Shown one piece after another: positions 33,160-45,005 of a stretch of DNA of 64,000 nt. Both the position numbers and the translations under genes were made by a program. This DNA is from Undaria pinnatifida (lineage: Eukaryota; Sar; Phaeophyceae; Laminariales; Alariaceae). Within the stretch, counting starts at the first letter, position 1. The number at the start of each line of letters is the position of its first letter. The notes beneath the pieces are model-generated. The model worked only from the letters and a program-made list of their open reading frames with translations, made no database searches and was not told the origin of the DNA. The stretch covers positions 5,781,358 through 5,845,357 of the forward strand of contig JABAKD010000007.1 of the NCBI GenBank assembly GCA_012845835.1, in the 5' to 3' direction.

Positions 33160-33735
33160 GTCTGGTCCTTGAGTTTGTTTCCCACCGGATGAGGTTTTGA
33201 ATATATTTGAAAATTGCAAGAAAATCAAAACACTACGAATTAACTAAATGTTGAGAGCGCATATTAGAAGCAGCGTGGTGTAGGAGCAATTCGACGCGAG
33301 TCGGCGAGGGAAGAAAGTTCTACAGCAGTCTTCTCGTGATTTACATGAAGGCACGTACCGTAGTGGGGAGGGCGGAGTAGGGATCCCTTAGTGGCCCCGG
33401 ATCGGAGTTACTCCTGGGAGGGGCAGCGACGATGATACACATTAGTGTTGTTTCAATCATTTCATATTAATGACGTCATTAGGGGCCACTTGTGGGTAGA
33501 TTATAGTACATTTCCTATTGGTCAGGGTTAGGGTTAGGGTTAGTCCCATCCATTATGATATTATACACAATATTGCAGGACACCCGTCATCGAGAAACGT
33601 GCAGCCATAATGAAAGGGATGAAGAAAAAACAAACACTGCGCGTACAAATTCTAAAGAACATGTATAATAGTTGCAATGCTAATTTTTTTCTGATATGCA
33701 GTACGAATTCGTACAGGGAACACTTCATTATTGTT
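33160..33735. other. Unassigned stretch with a telomeric-type block
   Basis: Contains (TTAGGG)3 at 33522-33543. No gene is supported. Confidence 0.5.
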
Positions 33736-33739
33736 AGTC

Positions 33740-34990
33740 CATATATTTGACCGTCGGTATACTGAACAATCTTCGGGCCGCGTCTCCTTTGTATCAGGTG
33801 TGTGCGAGGAGTTTTGTTTGTCTTTTTCAAGCAAGCGGTTACGTTGACAAATACTACGTGGCTTGATGTTGTAAAGGAAAGGAACACCACTCAGCGCTAA
33901 TCTACTACACGCTAGGGCATGTTTTCATGAGCACCACTAACGAAAGCACCAAACATGGACGTGACATCTACAGGTCCACAACGTCGACGACAGTGGGGAG
34001 AAAACCGGGCGTATAATCGTACAATGGATAATAATAATGTGAAAACGTACAGACAGATATGTTAGCACTGCGGTAGACCACACGACCAACTTAGTACGCA
34101 GGGTATTTCGTGCCTCCGGCCGTTTGCACGATTGCCTGGTAACCTCTACCAAACGCAGTAGCATATATATGCCTTGCGACGTAAAATCACCCTCGCGTTC
34201 GGTAGTGGTGACATCGCATGCCCACGTCACCTCGCTTGGTGTATTTGTAAGATGTATCTTTTGTTATAGAGTTGGCGACCGCAGAGCGCCACATCGGCAC
34301 TAAAAAAATCATGGGCGTTAAATCGTATACGTGAGACAATAATAATGCGGAAAGGATGTACATACAGATATGTTACAATTGCGGTAAACCACACTACCAA
34401 CCTTTTACGTTGGGTTATCCGTACCACATACCGTTTGCATGATCGCCTCCCAACCTATGCCAAGCGAGGTATGACTAACGAAGTAACGTAATTAAACGCG
34501 TGTACACAAACCGTTCCTTTCAAAGCACTAACGATTCGCATTTATCCCCTCGTGCTCAATGGCGGTGACATTGCATGACTACATCACCTCGCCTGTTGTT
34601 GTATTCGACAATATGTATCTCTTTCGTATAATTAGCGATGGCAGAAAATAAATGGTTACTGCATGCTTGTACCTATCGACTGAAGTATTCTATATTTCGA
34701 TCCATGTACGATAACAAATTGTGAAGCTTTTAACACCTTGTTTACTACATCTAAAAAATGGGTTGCATACTACATGTAACATCAAACCTTCCGGAATGCT
34801 AAACAATACTAGACGAGTGGTGTCTCCTTGCGACATCCGACAAATTCGTCCCCTTCATGGGTTTCAAATTTTCGCGCACGTTTTGAAAAGTCCCCCCACC
34901 CCTCTTGATCGCTCTTGTTGAAACGCCCCACCGAAAATCCGTAAACTCCAAGTAATCTCCGCCCCCCCCCCCCCCCCCCCCCCCTCATCC
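33740..34990 (-). repeat. Left arm of a large inverted repeat
   Basis: This is the complement of 36590-37660 over most of its length. Outer ends are GACCGTCGGTATACTGAACA at about 33750 and its complement near 37625-37650. Inner parts share TATCGATTGAAATATTC-type and ACAGGCGAGGTGATG-type words. It finishes in poly-C at about 34964-34984, matching the poly-G at about 36462-36505. Copies are diverged with indels. Confidence 0.75.
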
Positions 34991-34999
34991 CTCTTGTTC

Positions 35000-36600
35000 C
35001 CCGCCCAGTTCGTTCAAACGCCCCACATACAATCGAATTCGGCCACAGTACCACAGTAATAAACACTTCTACGCAACTAATATCACGTCATTATTATCTT
35101 TGTAGCCATCCATGGCGTAGCTTGCATTCATCCCCCCCCCTCTGCCCCTCCAATGCCCCCTCCTTCCCCACACCGCGCACGAAGGTCTAGACACAGCACT
35201 GCGCGTGTAGCAAGCCCCTACATAAAATTATCAAACTTTAAATACACTCCAGCTGTGATATATATATATATATTGTCGAAACTCATCTTTGCAATCTGTG
35301 TGTGATACTCCGATAGCGCGTATAAGAGGTTGCGTGTCCTCATTATGGATATAGGTCAGCGACTCCCGTTGCAACTAGAGTGTAGCTATCAGGGTCAACA
35401 GTGTGATGTTTGGCAGTCTGTGCGCGGAGACTATAAAACCCGTTTCTGAGAGGGACAAAATCCGACAGCTGTGGAAGGAAATGCATCAGTTCATCAGTTG
35501 AATACTGTATATCAAATAACCGGTGAGGGGAGGGCGGAGTTGTAAAGGACGTGGGGGCCTGATTTTGATCAAAAAGGGGGCGGGGTGGGAGAATGGAGGA
35601 AGGGGACGGGTGGGGCAGCTCAATTTCTGCGTAAAAACAATGAATCCTTCTTGTGGAGGAGGGGGGGGGGCGGTGGCGGGGGGGGCGGGGGGGCTTTAGT
35701 TCGCATAGGTGTAGGGGTTTGCTATACGCGTGGTGCTAGGTCTAGTCGATGGTGCGGGTGGTGGGGAAGGAGGGGGCGTTGGTGGCGGGGGTGGGTGGCA
35801 ATCGCCAAGCGGCACGGACGGCTCTAAAACAATAACGAGGCGTTATCCAGGGCGTGGAAGTGTTTATTACTCTATCGCAATTTCGATAATAGATGGGGCG
35901 TTTAAGCAAGCGAAAGGAAGAAAACAAAATTATAAAAAATACAAACAAATATATAAGTGGAGGGAAGAGGGTTTCGAGAGAGGGGTCGGTGACGTATGAT
36001 GTTAGATAACACTCCAGCCGTGAGAAAAAAGGATGTGGTCGACACTGATCTCCCCAACATTGTGTGTGATCATCCGATCACGCGTGTTAGTCATATATGT
36101 AGGGGCTTGCTATACGCGCGGTGCGGGGTCTAGGCAATCGTGCGGGGTGTGGAGAGGTAGGGGCGTTGGAGGAGGTGAGGGGGGATGAATGAAAGCGACG
36201 TCATAGATGGCTAAAAAGACAATGACATGATACCAATTGCTCAGAAGTGTTTATCACTCTGGCTGATTTCGATTGTAAACTGGGCGTTGGAACGAACTGG
36301 GTGGGGAACGAAGGGAGGGGGAGGGGAGGGCGGAGATGTGTTGGAGCAACGGCATGGAAGGCTAGATGAATAATGAGATTGTGTCACCTCGCTTGTAGTG
36401 TTTACTACTGTGGTAGATTTTGATTTCAGGTAGGGCGTTTGAACTAGAGGAATCGAGGGGCGGGGGGGGGCAGGGGGGGGGGGAGGGGGGGGGGGGAGGG
36501 GGGGTGGGAAGAGCATTTTCATATGTGCGCGGAAATGTAAAACCCTTGGAGGGGACGAATCTGACAGTTGCAGCAAAATGACACCCGTTTATATCGCCCG
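35000..36600 (+). repeat. G-homopolymer-rich TIR family, plus orientation (35230-36600) with an inverted fragment at 35000-35220
   Basis: The terminus AAATACACTCCAGCTGTGA starts at about 35243. The terminal domain, poly-G modules at about 35660-35690, and GTGCTAGGTCTAGTCGATGG follow. A second internal terminus (ACACTCCAGCCGTGAG) is at about 36008 and further poly-G is at 36462-36505. The fragment 35000-35220 contains poly-C modules in the opposite orientation. Confidence 0.75.
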
Positions 36601-37660
36601 CCTGGTAATGTTTTTATTCTAGAAGGTGTCGTGTTAAATGTAGTATGCAACCCAGTTCTTAGGTGTGTAGTAAACAACGTGTTTGAATCATTTATATTTG
36701 TTACTGTATATGGATCAAAAGATATAATATTTAAATTTATAGATAAAGCATGTACGAAATATACTAATGTTTTCTGACATCGCTAATTACAAGAAATATA
36801 TACATATTGACAAGTACAACAGGCGAGGTGATGTGGTCATACAAGGTCACCGCCATTGAGAACGAAAGGGAGAAACACGAACCGTTCTTGGTTTGAAAAG
36901 GACGTTTGATGTACACGCGTTCAATTACGGTACTTGGTTAGTCATACGTCGCTTGGCATAGGTTGGGAGGCGATCATGCAGACGGTATGTACGGAATACC
37001 TTACGCAATAAGTTGGTAGTGCGGTTTACCGCAATTTTAACATATCTGTCTGTACCTCCTTCTCACATTATTATTGTCTTACATAAACGATTTTACGCTT
37101 ATGATTTTTGCCGTGCCGATGTGGGGCTCTGAGGTCGCCAACTCTAAGATAGAGATATATCTTGCAAGTACACCAAGCGAGGTGACGTGGGCATGCTATG
37201 TCACAACTGAGCGTGAGGGTGACTTACGTTGTTACGCATATGCTACCGCGTTTATTAGAGGTTGTCAGGCGATCATGCAAACGGCCGGAGCCACGAGATA
37301 CCTTGCGTAAGAGGTTGGTGGTGTGGTCCACCGCAATGTTAACATAACTGTCTGTACTTTCACATTGTTAATATCTAATGTACGATTATACGCCCTGTTT
37401 TCTCCCCACTGTCGTCGAAGATGTTGTGGTCCAGTAGATGTCGCTTCCATGTCTGGTGCTCTTGTTAGTGGAGCTCATGAAAACATGCCCTAGTGTGTAG
37501 TAGATGATCGGTGAGTGGTGTTCCTTTCCTTTACATCAAGCCAGGTAGTATATGTCAACGCAACCGCTTGCTTGAAAACGACAAATAAAATCCCGCACAC
37601 CCCTGATAGAGAGGAGACGCGGCCCGAAGATTGTTCAGTATACCGACGGTAAGGAACAGG
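36590..37660 (+). repeat. Right arm of a large inverted repeat
   Basis: Complement of 33740-34990. The arms are about 1-1.2 kb with a spacer of about 1.6 kb. Open frames inside (for example 37074-37310) are not shared by the other arm and are not credible genes. Confidence 0.75.
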
Positions 37661-37939
37661 TTGTCGAGCAGCGCACTTTTTTTTTACTACCGCTACTCAC
37701 TCTACCTAAAACACTACGGGTATGCGTTGGACGCAGTTCGCTGATGCCCAAACCCAAATGCAAAGGAGGTCATGTGGTGGGTAAATGCTATAATGATGGG
37801 TGCTGCTACGATTGCCTCGTCTCTTGTTATGTTTGTTCTTGCGTTCTTGATGAATCTGTATTTTGGCAACGAGCAGTTTTGACGTATTTTTAATTTGTGC
37901 AAAAACTATTTGTAGACTATGCGATGATTCTGACTCGTA

Positions 37940-38570
37940 GGGCTTATTACTCTGGCCGATTTCGATTGGAAATGGGTCGTTTGAACGAACTGGGCGGGGA
38001 ACGAAAGGGGTCGGGGGGGGAGGGCGGAGATGAGTTGGGGCTACGGCATGGATGGTGTTTGAATCATGAAATTATATCAGCTGGCTGTTAGTGTTTACTA
38101 CTGTGGTAGATTTTGATTTCAGGTGGGGCGTTTAAACTAGAGGGATCAGGCGGGGGGGGGGGGGGGGGGGGGGGCAAGCATTTCTATATGTGCGCGGAAA
38201 CTATAAGCCCTTAAAGGGGACGAATCTGACGGTTGCAGCAAGAAAAAACCCGTTTATATCACCCGCCTGGTAATGTTTAAATATTCTAGAAGGTTTCGTG
38301 TTAAATGTAGTATGCAAACCGGTTCTTAGGGGTAGTAAACAACGGGTTAAAAGCTTCATAATTTGTTTTTTTACATGGATCGAAAGATAGAATATTTCAA
38401 TCGATAGGTACAATCATGAATGTACCATTATTTTCGGACATCGCTAATTGTAAGAAAGAGATCATGATTAATACGCGCGATCGGAGTATCACACACAATG
38501 TTGCCAATATGAGTTTTGACCAAATCCTTGCTCTCATAGCTGGCGTGTATGTTTAAATTTCATGTGACCT
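37940..38570 (+). repeat. Direct repeat of 36255-36790
   Basis: It shares CTGGC.GATTTCGATTG, GAACGAACTGGG.GGGGAACGA, TGTTTACTACTGTGGTAGAT, a poly-G run (38152-38175), CGGAAACTATAAGCCCTTAA and CCCGCCTGGTAATGTTT with 36255-36640. It ends in another family terminus (ATGAGTTTTGACCAAATCCT) at about 38510. Confidence 0.7.
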
Positions 38571-38574
38571 AAAC

Positions 38575-39275
38575 CTCTTGAAAACCCTCCCCCCCCCCCC
38601 CCCCCCCAATATTTTTTTCCCTCGTTCTCTCTTGCTCAAGCGCCTCACCTAATATCGAAAAACTCCCATAAAGTGATATACACTTCAACGCTCTGGATAT
38701 CACCAAATTACCCTTTTAGGGCCGTCCATGATGCTGCTGCAATTCCCACCCCCCCCCCCCGCCCCCAACGCCCCTTCCTTCCTTAACACCCGCACCATCG
38801 CCTTGACCTAGCACCACGCCTGTAGCAAACCCCTACATCTATGCGACCTAAAGCCGCCTCCCCCCCGCCCCCCCCCCCCACTTTCCCCCCCCTCCCCTAC
38901 GAGAAGGACTTATAATTTCCACGCACTAATTAAGATGCCTCACCCGTCCCCTCCCCCCCCTCCCCTCCTCTCGCCCCCCTCTTGGTCAATATCAGGCCCG
39001 CACGTCCTTAATACCTCCGCCCTCCCGTCACCGGTTTTTCGACTCACAGTATTCACTTGATGAACTGACGCATTTCCTTCCACAGCTGTCAGATTTTGTC
39101 CCCCTCAGAAACGGGTTTTATACTTTCCGCGCACAGACTGCCTAACATCATTCTGTAGACCCTGATAGCCATATAACCCGTAATACGCGCGATCGGAGCA
39201 TCACACACAGCTTGCGAAGATAAGTTTCGACAAATATTCGATCTCACAGCCGGAGTGTAATATAACTTTTATACT
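38575..39275 (-). repeat. G-homopolymer-rich TIR family, minus orientation
   Basis: Poly-C runs (38590-38606, 38750-38760, 38860-38880) lie within the family modules. It ends in AGTTTCGACAAATATTCG and CACAGCCGGAGTGTAA at about 39220-39255. It faces the plus copy that starts at 35230, bracketing about 4 kb. Confidence 0.75.
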
Positions 39276-39974
39276 ATATAAGCATATAAATTCCGTTACT
39301 TCTTTGCTCTCACGACTATTCAAGTTGTTGACTGTTGAAACGAATTTGTTTTCGACCTCGACGGTCGTCTTCAAGTACAACCCCTCACCGTGGCTGGCAA
39401 GATAAATTCCAGTTAAATCGCAGGTAACACGTGGTCAACCAAAAAGAACGCGAGCCTCCACCTGGCGGCCTGTGAACCTGGGCGCGGTGTTCCTGGATGT
39501 CGTGCAACCAGAAAAGGGGAACAAATAAATCAAAACAAGAGCACTAAGCCGCGAGTATTCGCACCTGTGTAACTTCTGGGACTTGCCCAGAGCATCGATT
39601 GAACACCTGTAATCTATTGTTGTAGGCAAAATACCAGAAACGCGGTAATAATATAGTTTTATGCGCAGACGACCGAACCACAGTACTGCTATTCGATATG
39701 ATAGTAGGCGGCATGACAACCCATCTGTTATATATATGCAAATTAGTGCAGAGTAGTACACACGTCATTCAGGGCTATTATATGTCATTAAACACTGGTG
39801 GCATGCCCTGGACGCACTAATGTAAGTTTTTAGATTAAAAACATGGAGGACATTTTCATGGGTGGTGCGTTTTCATTTGAAGTAAAATCATGCACCCGGG
39901 CATAAGCACAGCAGTCATCCCCGCCGCATCATCAAATACGAAGCATGGACGTCGAAATAAATACATACTCCGGA
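39276..39974. other. Unassigned stretch
   Basis: No gene, RNA or repeat was recognised apart from short AT-rich words. Confidence 0.4.
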
Positions 39975-40590
39975 GTATATTACATGAAGTATCTATATAT
40001 TCTAGCTGTGAGATCGAAGGTTTCGTGGAACCCAACCGTTTTTGCAAAATGTGTGCGATACTCCGTTCGCGCGTAGTACTTGGCGTGTGTCATCGTTAAG
40101 GATATAGGTCGCCGACTCCCGTTATAAATCGCGTGTACCAGGTTCTACAAGGTGATGATACTCAATATGTGCACGGAAACTATCAATAGTGTTTTTTACG
40201 CGGGCATAATTTGGCGTCTGTGGAATGCGCCAGTTTATTATACGTATATAATAGCTGTATTTGGCAACACGTATCTCTTTCGTACAATTAGCGATGTATG
40301 TCAGAAAATAATGGTTAATGTATGATGGTGGTGACAAACAGTGCATGACCACAATACCTCGCCTGTTGTATTTGACAATACGTATCTCTTTCTTATAATT
40401 AGCGATGTCAGAAAGTAATAGTAACTACAAATATTCTATAAAATATTCTAGCTTTCGATCAATGTATCATGCAACAACAAATTATGAAGATTTAACACGT
40501 TATTTACTACACTTAAACACTGGGTTGCATGCTGCATCGAACATCAAACCTTCTAGAATAGTAAACATTACGAGCCAGTCGATATAAAGG
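39975..40590 (+). repeat. Truncated G-rich family terminus followed by inverted-arm-type sequence
   Basis: 39990-40250 has the terminus (CTAGCTGTGAGATCGAAGGT), GCGCGTAGTACTTGGCG and GATATAGGTCGCCGACTCCC but no homopolymers. 40260-40590 resembles the arms at 34560-34800 (CACTTAAACACTGGGTTGCA, AACATCAAACCTTC). Confidence 0.65.
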
Positions 40591-41740
40591 GATGTCTTAT
40601 TGCTTCAATCGTCAGGTTTGTCCCCTTTGAGGATTTATAGTTTCCGCGAACATATTGAAATGTCCCGCCCCCCGCCCCACCCCCCCCTCCTCTCCCCCTC
40701 CCCCCTCCCCTCCCCCTCCCCTGACCCCTCTTGTTCATAAAAAACATTAACCCTTCCCCGCCCCCCCGCCCCCCCGTCCCCCGATCCCCCCCGCTTCCGC
40801 CTAGTTTGTCCAAGCGCCCCACTCACAATCGAAATCGGCCAAAGTAATAAACACCTATACGCAGTTGATATCACGTCATTATCTTTCTGACCATCCATGA
40901 CGTAGTTTTCAATTCTTACACTCCCCCTCTTTTGCAACCACCCGCACGATCGCCTAGACCTAGCACCACTCCATGCCGCTGCTTACCCCCCCCCCCCTGC
41001 CCCGAACGCCCCCTTCTTCCCCATCACCCGCACCATCTCCTAGACCTAGCACCACACGTATAACAGACTCCTCACCTAAAACCCTTCCTTTTCCAGCCCC
41101 CCCCCCCCGCCCCCCCCCGCCCCCACCCCCCACCTCCCCTACCCCCCTACCCCCCAACCCATACAAACCCCACCCCCTCGAACACTCCACCCTCTCTCTA
41201 CTCACTGATTGTACGACTAACCCCAGGATATACATGATATACTGATGCATTATTTCCGAAACCGTCACATTTATCCCCTCAAAATAATGTCTAGTTTCCA
41301 CGCACATATTGAGCTGCCCCACACGCCCCATCCCCGCCCCAACACCCCCCCCCCCCCCCTTCCCCCCCCCCCCCCCTTCCGAACCCGCTCGCTTTTGATC
41401 AAAACCAGGCCCCCACGTCCTTCAAAACTCCCCCCCCCCCCCCCCTCACCGGTTATTCGACTTACAAGATTCACTTGATAGAAGCATACATTTCCCTCCA
41501 CAGCTGTCAGATTTTGTCTCCCTCAGAAACGGGTTTATAGTTTCCGCGCACATACTGACTAAAATCACCCTGTTGACCCTGATAGCTACACTGTAGTCGT
41601 AAGGGGAGTCGCCGACCTATATCCTTAATGAGGACACACAACTCGTAATGCGCGCGATCGGAGTATCACACACAGCTTGCAAAGATGAGTTTCGACGAAA
41701 TCTTCGATCTCACAGCTGGGGTGTATTTTCTTTTTTTTTA
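40590..41740 (-). repeat. G-homopolymer-rich TIR family, minus orientation
   Basis: It holds long poly-C modules and the complete conserved terminus ATGAGTTTCGACGAAATCTT then CACAGCTGGGGTGTATTTT at 41685-41733. Confidence 0.8.
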
Positions 41741-41862
41741 TATAAAAAATCAAAATACACTCCAGCTGTGAGATCGAAGATTTCGTCGAAACTCTGATAT
41801 AAAAAATCAAAATACACTCCAGCTGTGAGATCGAAGATTTCGTCGAAACTCATCATATATAC
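41741..41862 (+). repeat. Two tandem 57-bp copies of the family terminus, head to head with the previous copy
   Basis: TATAAAAAATCAAAATACAC then TCCAGCTGTGAGATCGAAGA then TTTCGTCGAAACTC occurs twice in succession (about 41742-41798 and 41799-41855), in the opposite orientation to 41685-41733. The junction can therefore fold into a strong hairpin. Confidence 0.85.
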
Positions 41863-42439
41863 GTACGAGTATCCTGAATGTATTAATCGTATGGCAGGTG
41901 CGGGGATGGGGGGGTGTTCAAGTGCTGGGGTTGGGAGGGGATGGAGTTTGTGGGGCGGGAACAAGGCGTAGGTCGCAAGAATGAATGGGAGTTTACTGCA
42001 CGCATGAATACTAGTAGAAGATAGTGTGCGCGGGGGGGTGTAGGACTTGAAGACAATTTTGAATCAATTGTGTAGTTGCTGCATGCATGGCTGGAAAAGA
42101 AAAAACATTGCTCATATCTTCTCCTGTCGTGTAGCATCTGTAACTCTGGCAATATGTTTTCGGGCCGTGGGAGAGGGGTTATTAAAGGGAATCGGGGGGA
42201 AGGCGGAGGTGGACGGGCGGAAAACTTTGTACCTGCATGATGATGCTGAATGCACATATCCAAGATGTCGACAATAAATCATTTAGTGAATGGGAGCAAG
42301 ATACTGGATGTAGCGTTGTATATACGTTAATAGTGTTGTTAAGAGTGGTTTTCTGATTTCCGTCTAATATGTACTTGCCACACACATACCTCTATATTTG
42401 TTGAGGCGAACAATAACACACATTGATTAGCACCTGCCA
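41863..42439. other. Unassigned stretch
   Basis: A G-rich patch (41900-42030) lies next to AT-rich DNA. No gene is supported. Confidence 0.4.
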
Positions 42440-42700
42440 GGTATCTTGTTTCTTCTCGCGGACTTTTTTTTTCCGATCCTCTTGCAGCACATTCTTCAGA
42501 GCACCCGTCGCTTTGTTTTCTTTCGTTCTTTCATACTTTTCCTTCACTTTTTCTTTGTTCTCTCACTTCCTTTTTTTGATTTAGTGGTCTGGCCTGTTGT
42601 GTGTTGTGCTTTCGTACCCGATGCGCAATATTTATACATCATTTTCCTTGATGATTTGCGACTGTTTGGCTTGCGCTGATTCACGGTCAATGACCACCCA
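42440..42700 (+). repeat. Paralogue of 32740-33000
   Basis: The T-rich tract, GATCCTCTTGCAGCACATTC / GATCTTCTTGCGTCATATTC, and TTGATGATTTGCGACTGTTTG are shared. The open frame seen at 32950-33158 is lost here. Confidence 0.65.
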
Positions 42701-43068
42701 GTTGGCATCTCTCCGTGTAGGATGAATAATCAGCACGGACACTGCGTGTTCTGATGACTATGTCGTTGGGTGTGGTCGAAAAAACGCTTGTTTAATGCGA
42801 AGACAGCAGTGCATAGTACATGCATGTCAAGAAATATTTGTAAATCAATGTGCGTAGTGCCTCTTCTTAGCGGCTGCGATTGGCTTGCTTCTGTGTAGGA
42901 GGAATTTGAGTATTCCGAATAGAACCCTAACTCGGCACCGTGCTTAAAAACTCTCCGTGAACCTTCGTGTAGAAAATGAATCGGTGTAAGCCCCACATGG
43001 ACGCGCTTGCTTTTTGCTATATCTCTTTGCTCGAAGATTCTGTCCAGGATACGCTCTAAGGAACCACG
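42701..43068. other. Upstream region of the secreted-protein gene
   Basis: No gene is seen. It would hold the promoter of the gene at 43069, but no TATA box stands out. Confidence 0.35.
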
Positions 43069-43878
43069 ATGCGTCTCGCCAAATATATTCTAAGTGCCGG
43101 TGCTGCTACTATCCTTCTGGCACACCAGGTCCACGCTCAAACTGCATGTGAGTTAGAAAAACGTGCCTGTGTGCAAAGGTTGGCTGTTATGTATGTATGT
43201 TGGTACACCATACTCGTGACCACTCTCTGTTTAACGCACCTCATCGGAGTTTCGTTTAGTAGGTAGATAATGTTTGCACGGCGGGTCGACGTTCTCTCTC
43301 GTGCCTGCGTTGTAATTTGTAATATATATTTTTTCCTCCGCGCTCGACAGTTACCAATGCAGAAAGAGTGGTATGAGGCCCCTGCCACATTAATCACGGC
43401 CCCTCTTATTGGCGGTTATGACGAAGATCGGGAGGTTTGATGGCCACATGACATTGACAACTCTGATGGCCAATTCCTCTACTACTATATATACAATCGT
43501 GTTTGTATCGCGTCCTATCGTCATTAACACGACCGAGGCTGGCGGTAAGAGCCATATTGTGCTTTTGGTACGTACAGATTCATCGCGTGAAAGGGATATG
43601 GTGGGGCCCAAAACAATGTACGTTGAACGCCCTGCGTTTGACTGGTTTCTGTTTGATGTGTTTCTCACATCATTTTGAACCTTCATCGGATCTTCTTTAA
43701 TTTTCAACGTATGAACCCTTCGCGTCGATGCCCGTTTGTGACCGATCTGTACTTTTGCACGCTTTCTTAATGTCGCGAATCGTACAACTCGATCGAGCAG
43801 TGGGGGGCGACTGTAGCGTGGATACGGATTGCACAACAGGATGCTGCGGGGACATGATGACCAACCCGATCTGCATAG
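43069..43878 (+). CDS. Putative small secreted cysteine-rich protein (two exons seen)
   Basis: Exon 1 (43069-43147) starts at an ATG in good context. It encodes a textbook signal peptide: basic n-region RLAK, hydrophobic ILSAGAATILLA, likely cleavage after VHA or HAQ. A GTGAGT donor follows in phase 1. Exon 2 (43801-43878) begins after CGAGCAG in phase 1, reads GGDCSVDTDCTTGCCGDMMT plus NPICIG, and ends in phase 1 before GTACGT. Five cysteines in about 22 residues, including a CC pair, suggest a disulfide-rich extracellular module; the family is unrecognised. A 78-bp symmetric 1-1 exon suits module shuffling. Other exons may exist, and the 3' end was not found. Coding status rests on splice-phase agreement and the signal peptide. 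Confidence 0.5.
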
Positions 43879-43993
43879 GTACGTACATCCGCGGGAAGCA
43901 CTAAATGTACACGATATTGGCGGATTCCAAGGGCGCACAAAAATAAATTATTTCGACATGTACGTACAAAAACATTTGTTTTCGCCCTTCCAG

Positions 43994-44018
43994 GGGGGGG
44001 GGGGGGGGGGGGGGGGGG
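43994..44018 (+). repeat. Poly-G run
   Basis: Twenty-five or so consecutive G residues without the surrounding modules of the G-rich family. Confidence 0.85.
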
Positions 44019-44216
44019 TACGAAGACCCCATCCCCCCCCATCACGCCATCTAATTTCCCATTCAAACAATCATTTTATAGGTCCTATATAATATAGGGG
44101 CGGGGGGGTATATAGCAGACACGCAGCCCCCTGGTCGCGAAGCAGCAGCCTGCGTACAAGCTACGCACAGCGCAGAGCAACGGAGCAAAATAGAGGGGCA
44201 AGAGAGAGTGGTCACA

Positions 44217-44410
44217 ATGAGCACAGCCTCCACGGTGAAGGGGCCCCCGCTACAACCCTCTCTCGACAAGGCAGCTTGGCTACAAAGCGTATGCGGAAAG
44301 CCAGCCGATGGCGAAGGTTTCATCTGCTGCTGCGGGGCCAACCTCCGTGACGGTTCAGTAATGGACGAGGGCCAGGCCATTCAGCATGAGTGTTCGACAC
44401 AGCACAGAGA
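44217..44410 (+). CDS. Exon-like frame with a second cysteine cluster
   Basis: From an ATG at 44217 the frame reads through VCGKPADGEGFICCCGANLR and IQHECSTQHR and meets a GTGAGT donor at 44411. The in-frame stop lies just inside that intron. An AT-rich palindrome, CCTATATAATATAGG, lies about 120 bp upstream and could serve as a TATA region. It may be a separate gene or a further exon of the secreted cysteine-rich protein; phase does not connect them clearly. No family is recognised. Confidence 0.35.
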
Positions 44411-44715
44411 GTGAGTGGAAAGGCATGAGGACTGAAGTGTGATATTGGAGAGTATAGTGTACCTCGCAGCAGCAGCAACAGTGGCAAGCACTGGAAAGAC
44501 AAAACTCTGGTTTATCATACGTAAAAGTGCTCACCATCGTGCAGTGTGTGTCGTTCTGCTTCCTCCCCAATAACTGACAACATCAGCAGTAGCAGAAACC
44601 TAGCCTTGGCATTAGCAGCAGCTGTAGCAGCAGCAGAGCAGCAATACCCCAAGCAGTAGCTGCATGATCAAAATCGCCAAAAAAAAACGTGCACGAAATG
44701 CGAACCATCTAAGTT

Positions 44716-44807
44716 CCTTTTTTTGTTTTTGTTTTATCCTCTGGCGCATGGGGAAAAATATAGCTTAAGCTCACCACACTTCCACGTATTTCCATACGCG
44801 CCGTGTG
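44716..44807 (-). mobile_element. Short poly(A)-tailed retroposon, copy 2 (5'-truncated)
   Basis: An 8-bp duplication TCTAAGTT flanks it (44708-44715 and 44808-44815). On the minus strand it begins CACACGGCGCGTATGG, so it lacks the first ~16 bases of copy 1. It then keeps the stem-loop, AGCTTAAGCT, the U-run with CCCC and the A-rich tail. 5' truncation with differing duplication lengths is the signature of target-primed reverse transcription. Confidence 0.75.
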
Positions 44808-44879
44808 TCTAAGTTACTCTGCGTTCCTTTTGGTCCCTGCACGCCTTTCGCATGCGAGCAGGGCAGTGTTGCCTATCGG

Positions 44880-45005
44880 AAAAATCGTCGTGAAGATCAG
44901 CATCGGCAACTGGGTGTGAAAGAAGTGCAAGCGCGATTTCGGACGCAATATAGAGCAACTGAGCCGGACCCACGTGGAGACTCACGAGCAGTGGCGTCAA
45001 CACAA
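44880..45005 (+). pseudogene. Degraded C2H2-like zinc-finger coding remnant
   Basis: A frame reading VKISIGNWV, then a TGA, then KKCKRDFGRNIEQLSRTHVE and THEQW resembles a C-x2-C ... H-x3-H finger in which the TGA occupies the first cysteine position (TGC to TGA). BED or C2H2 fingers open many hAT-type transposases. Combined with the nearby FFKPKS motif at about 45470 it might be a transposase remnant, but this is weak. Confidence 0.25.
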
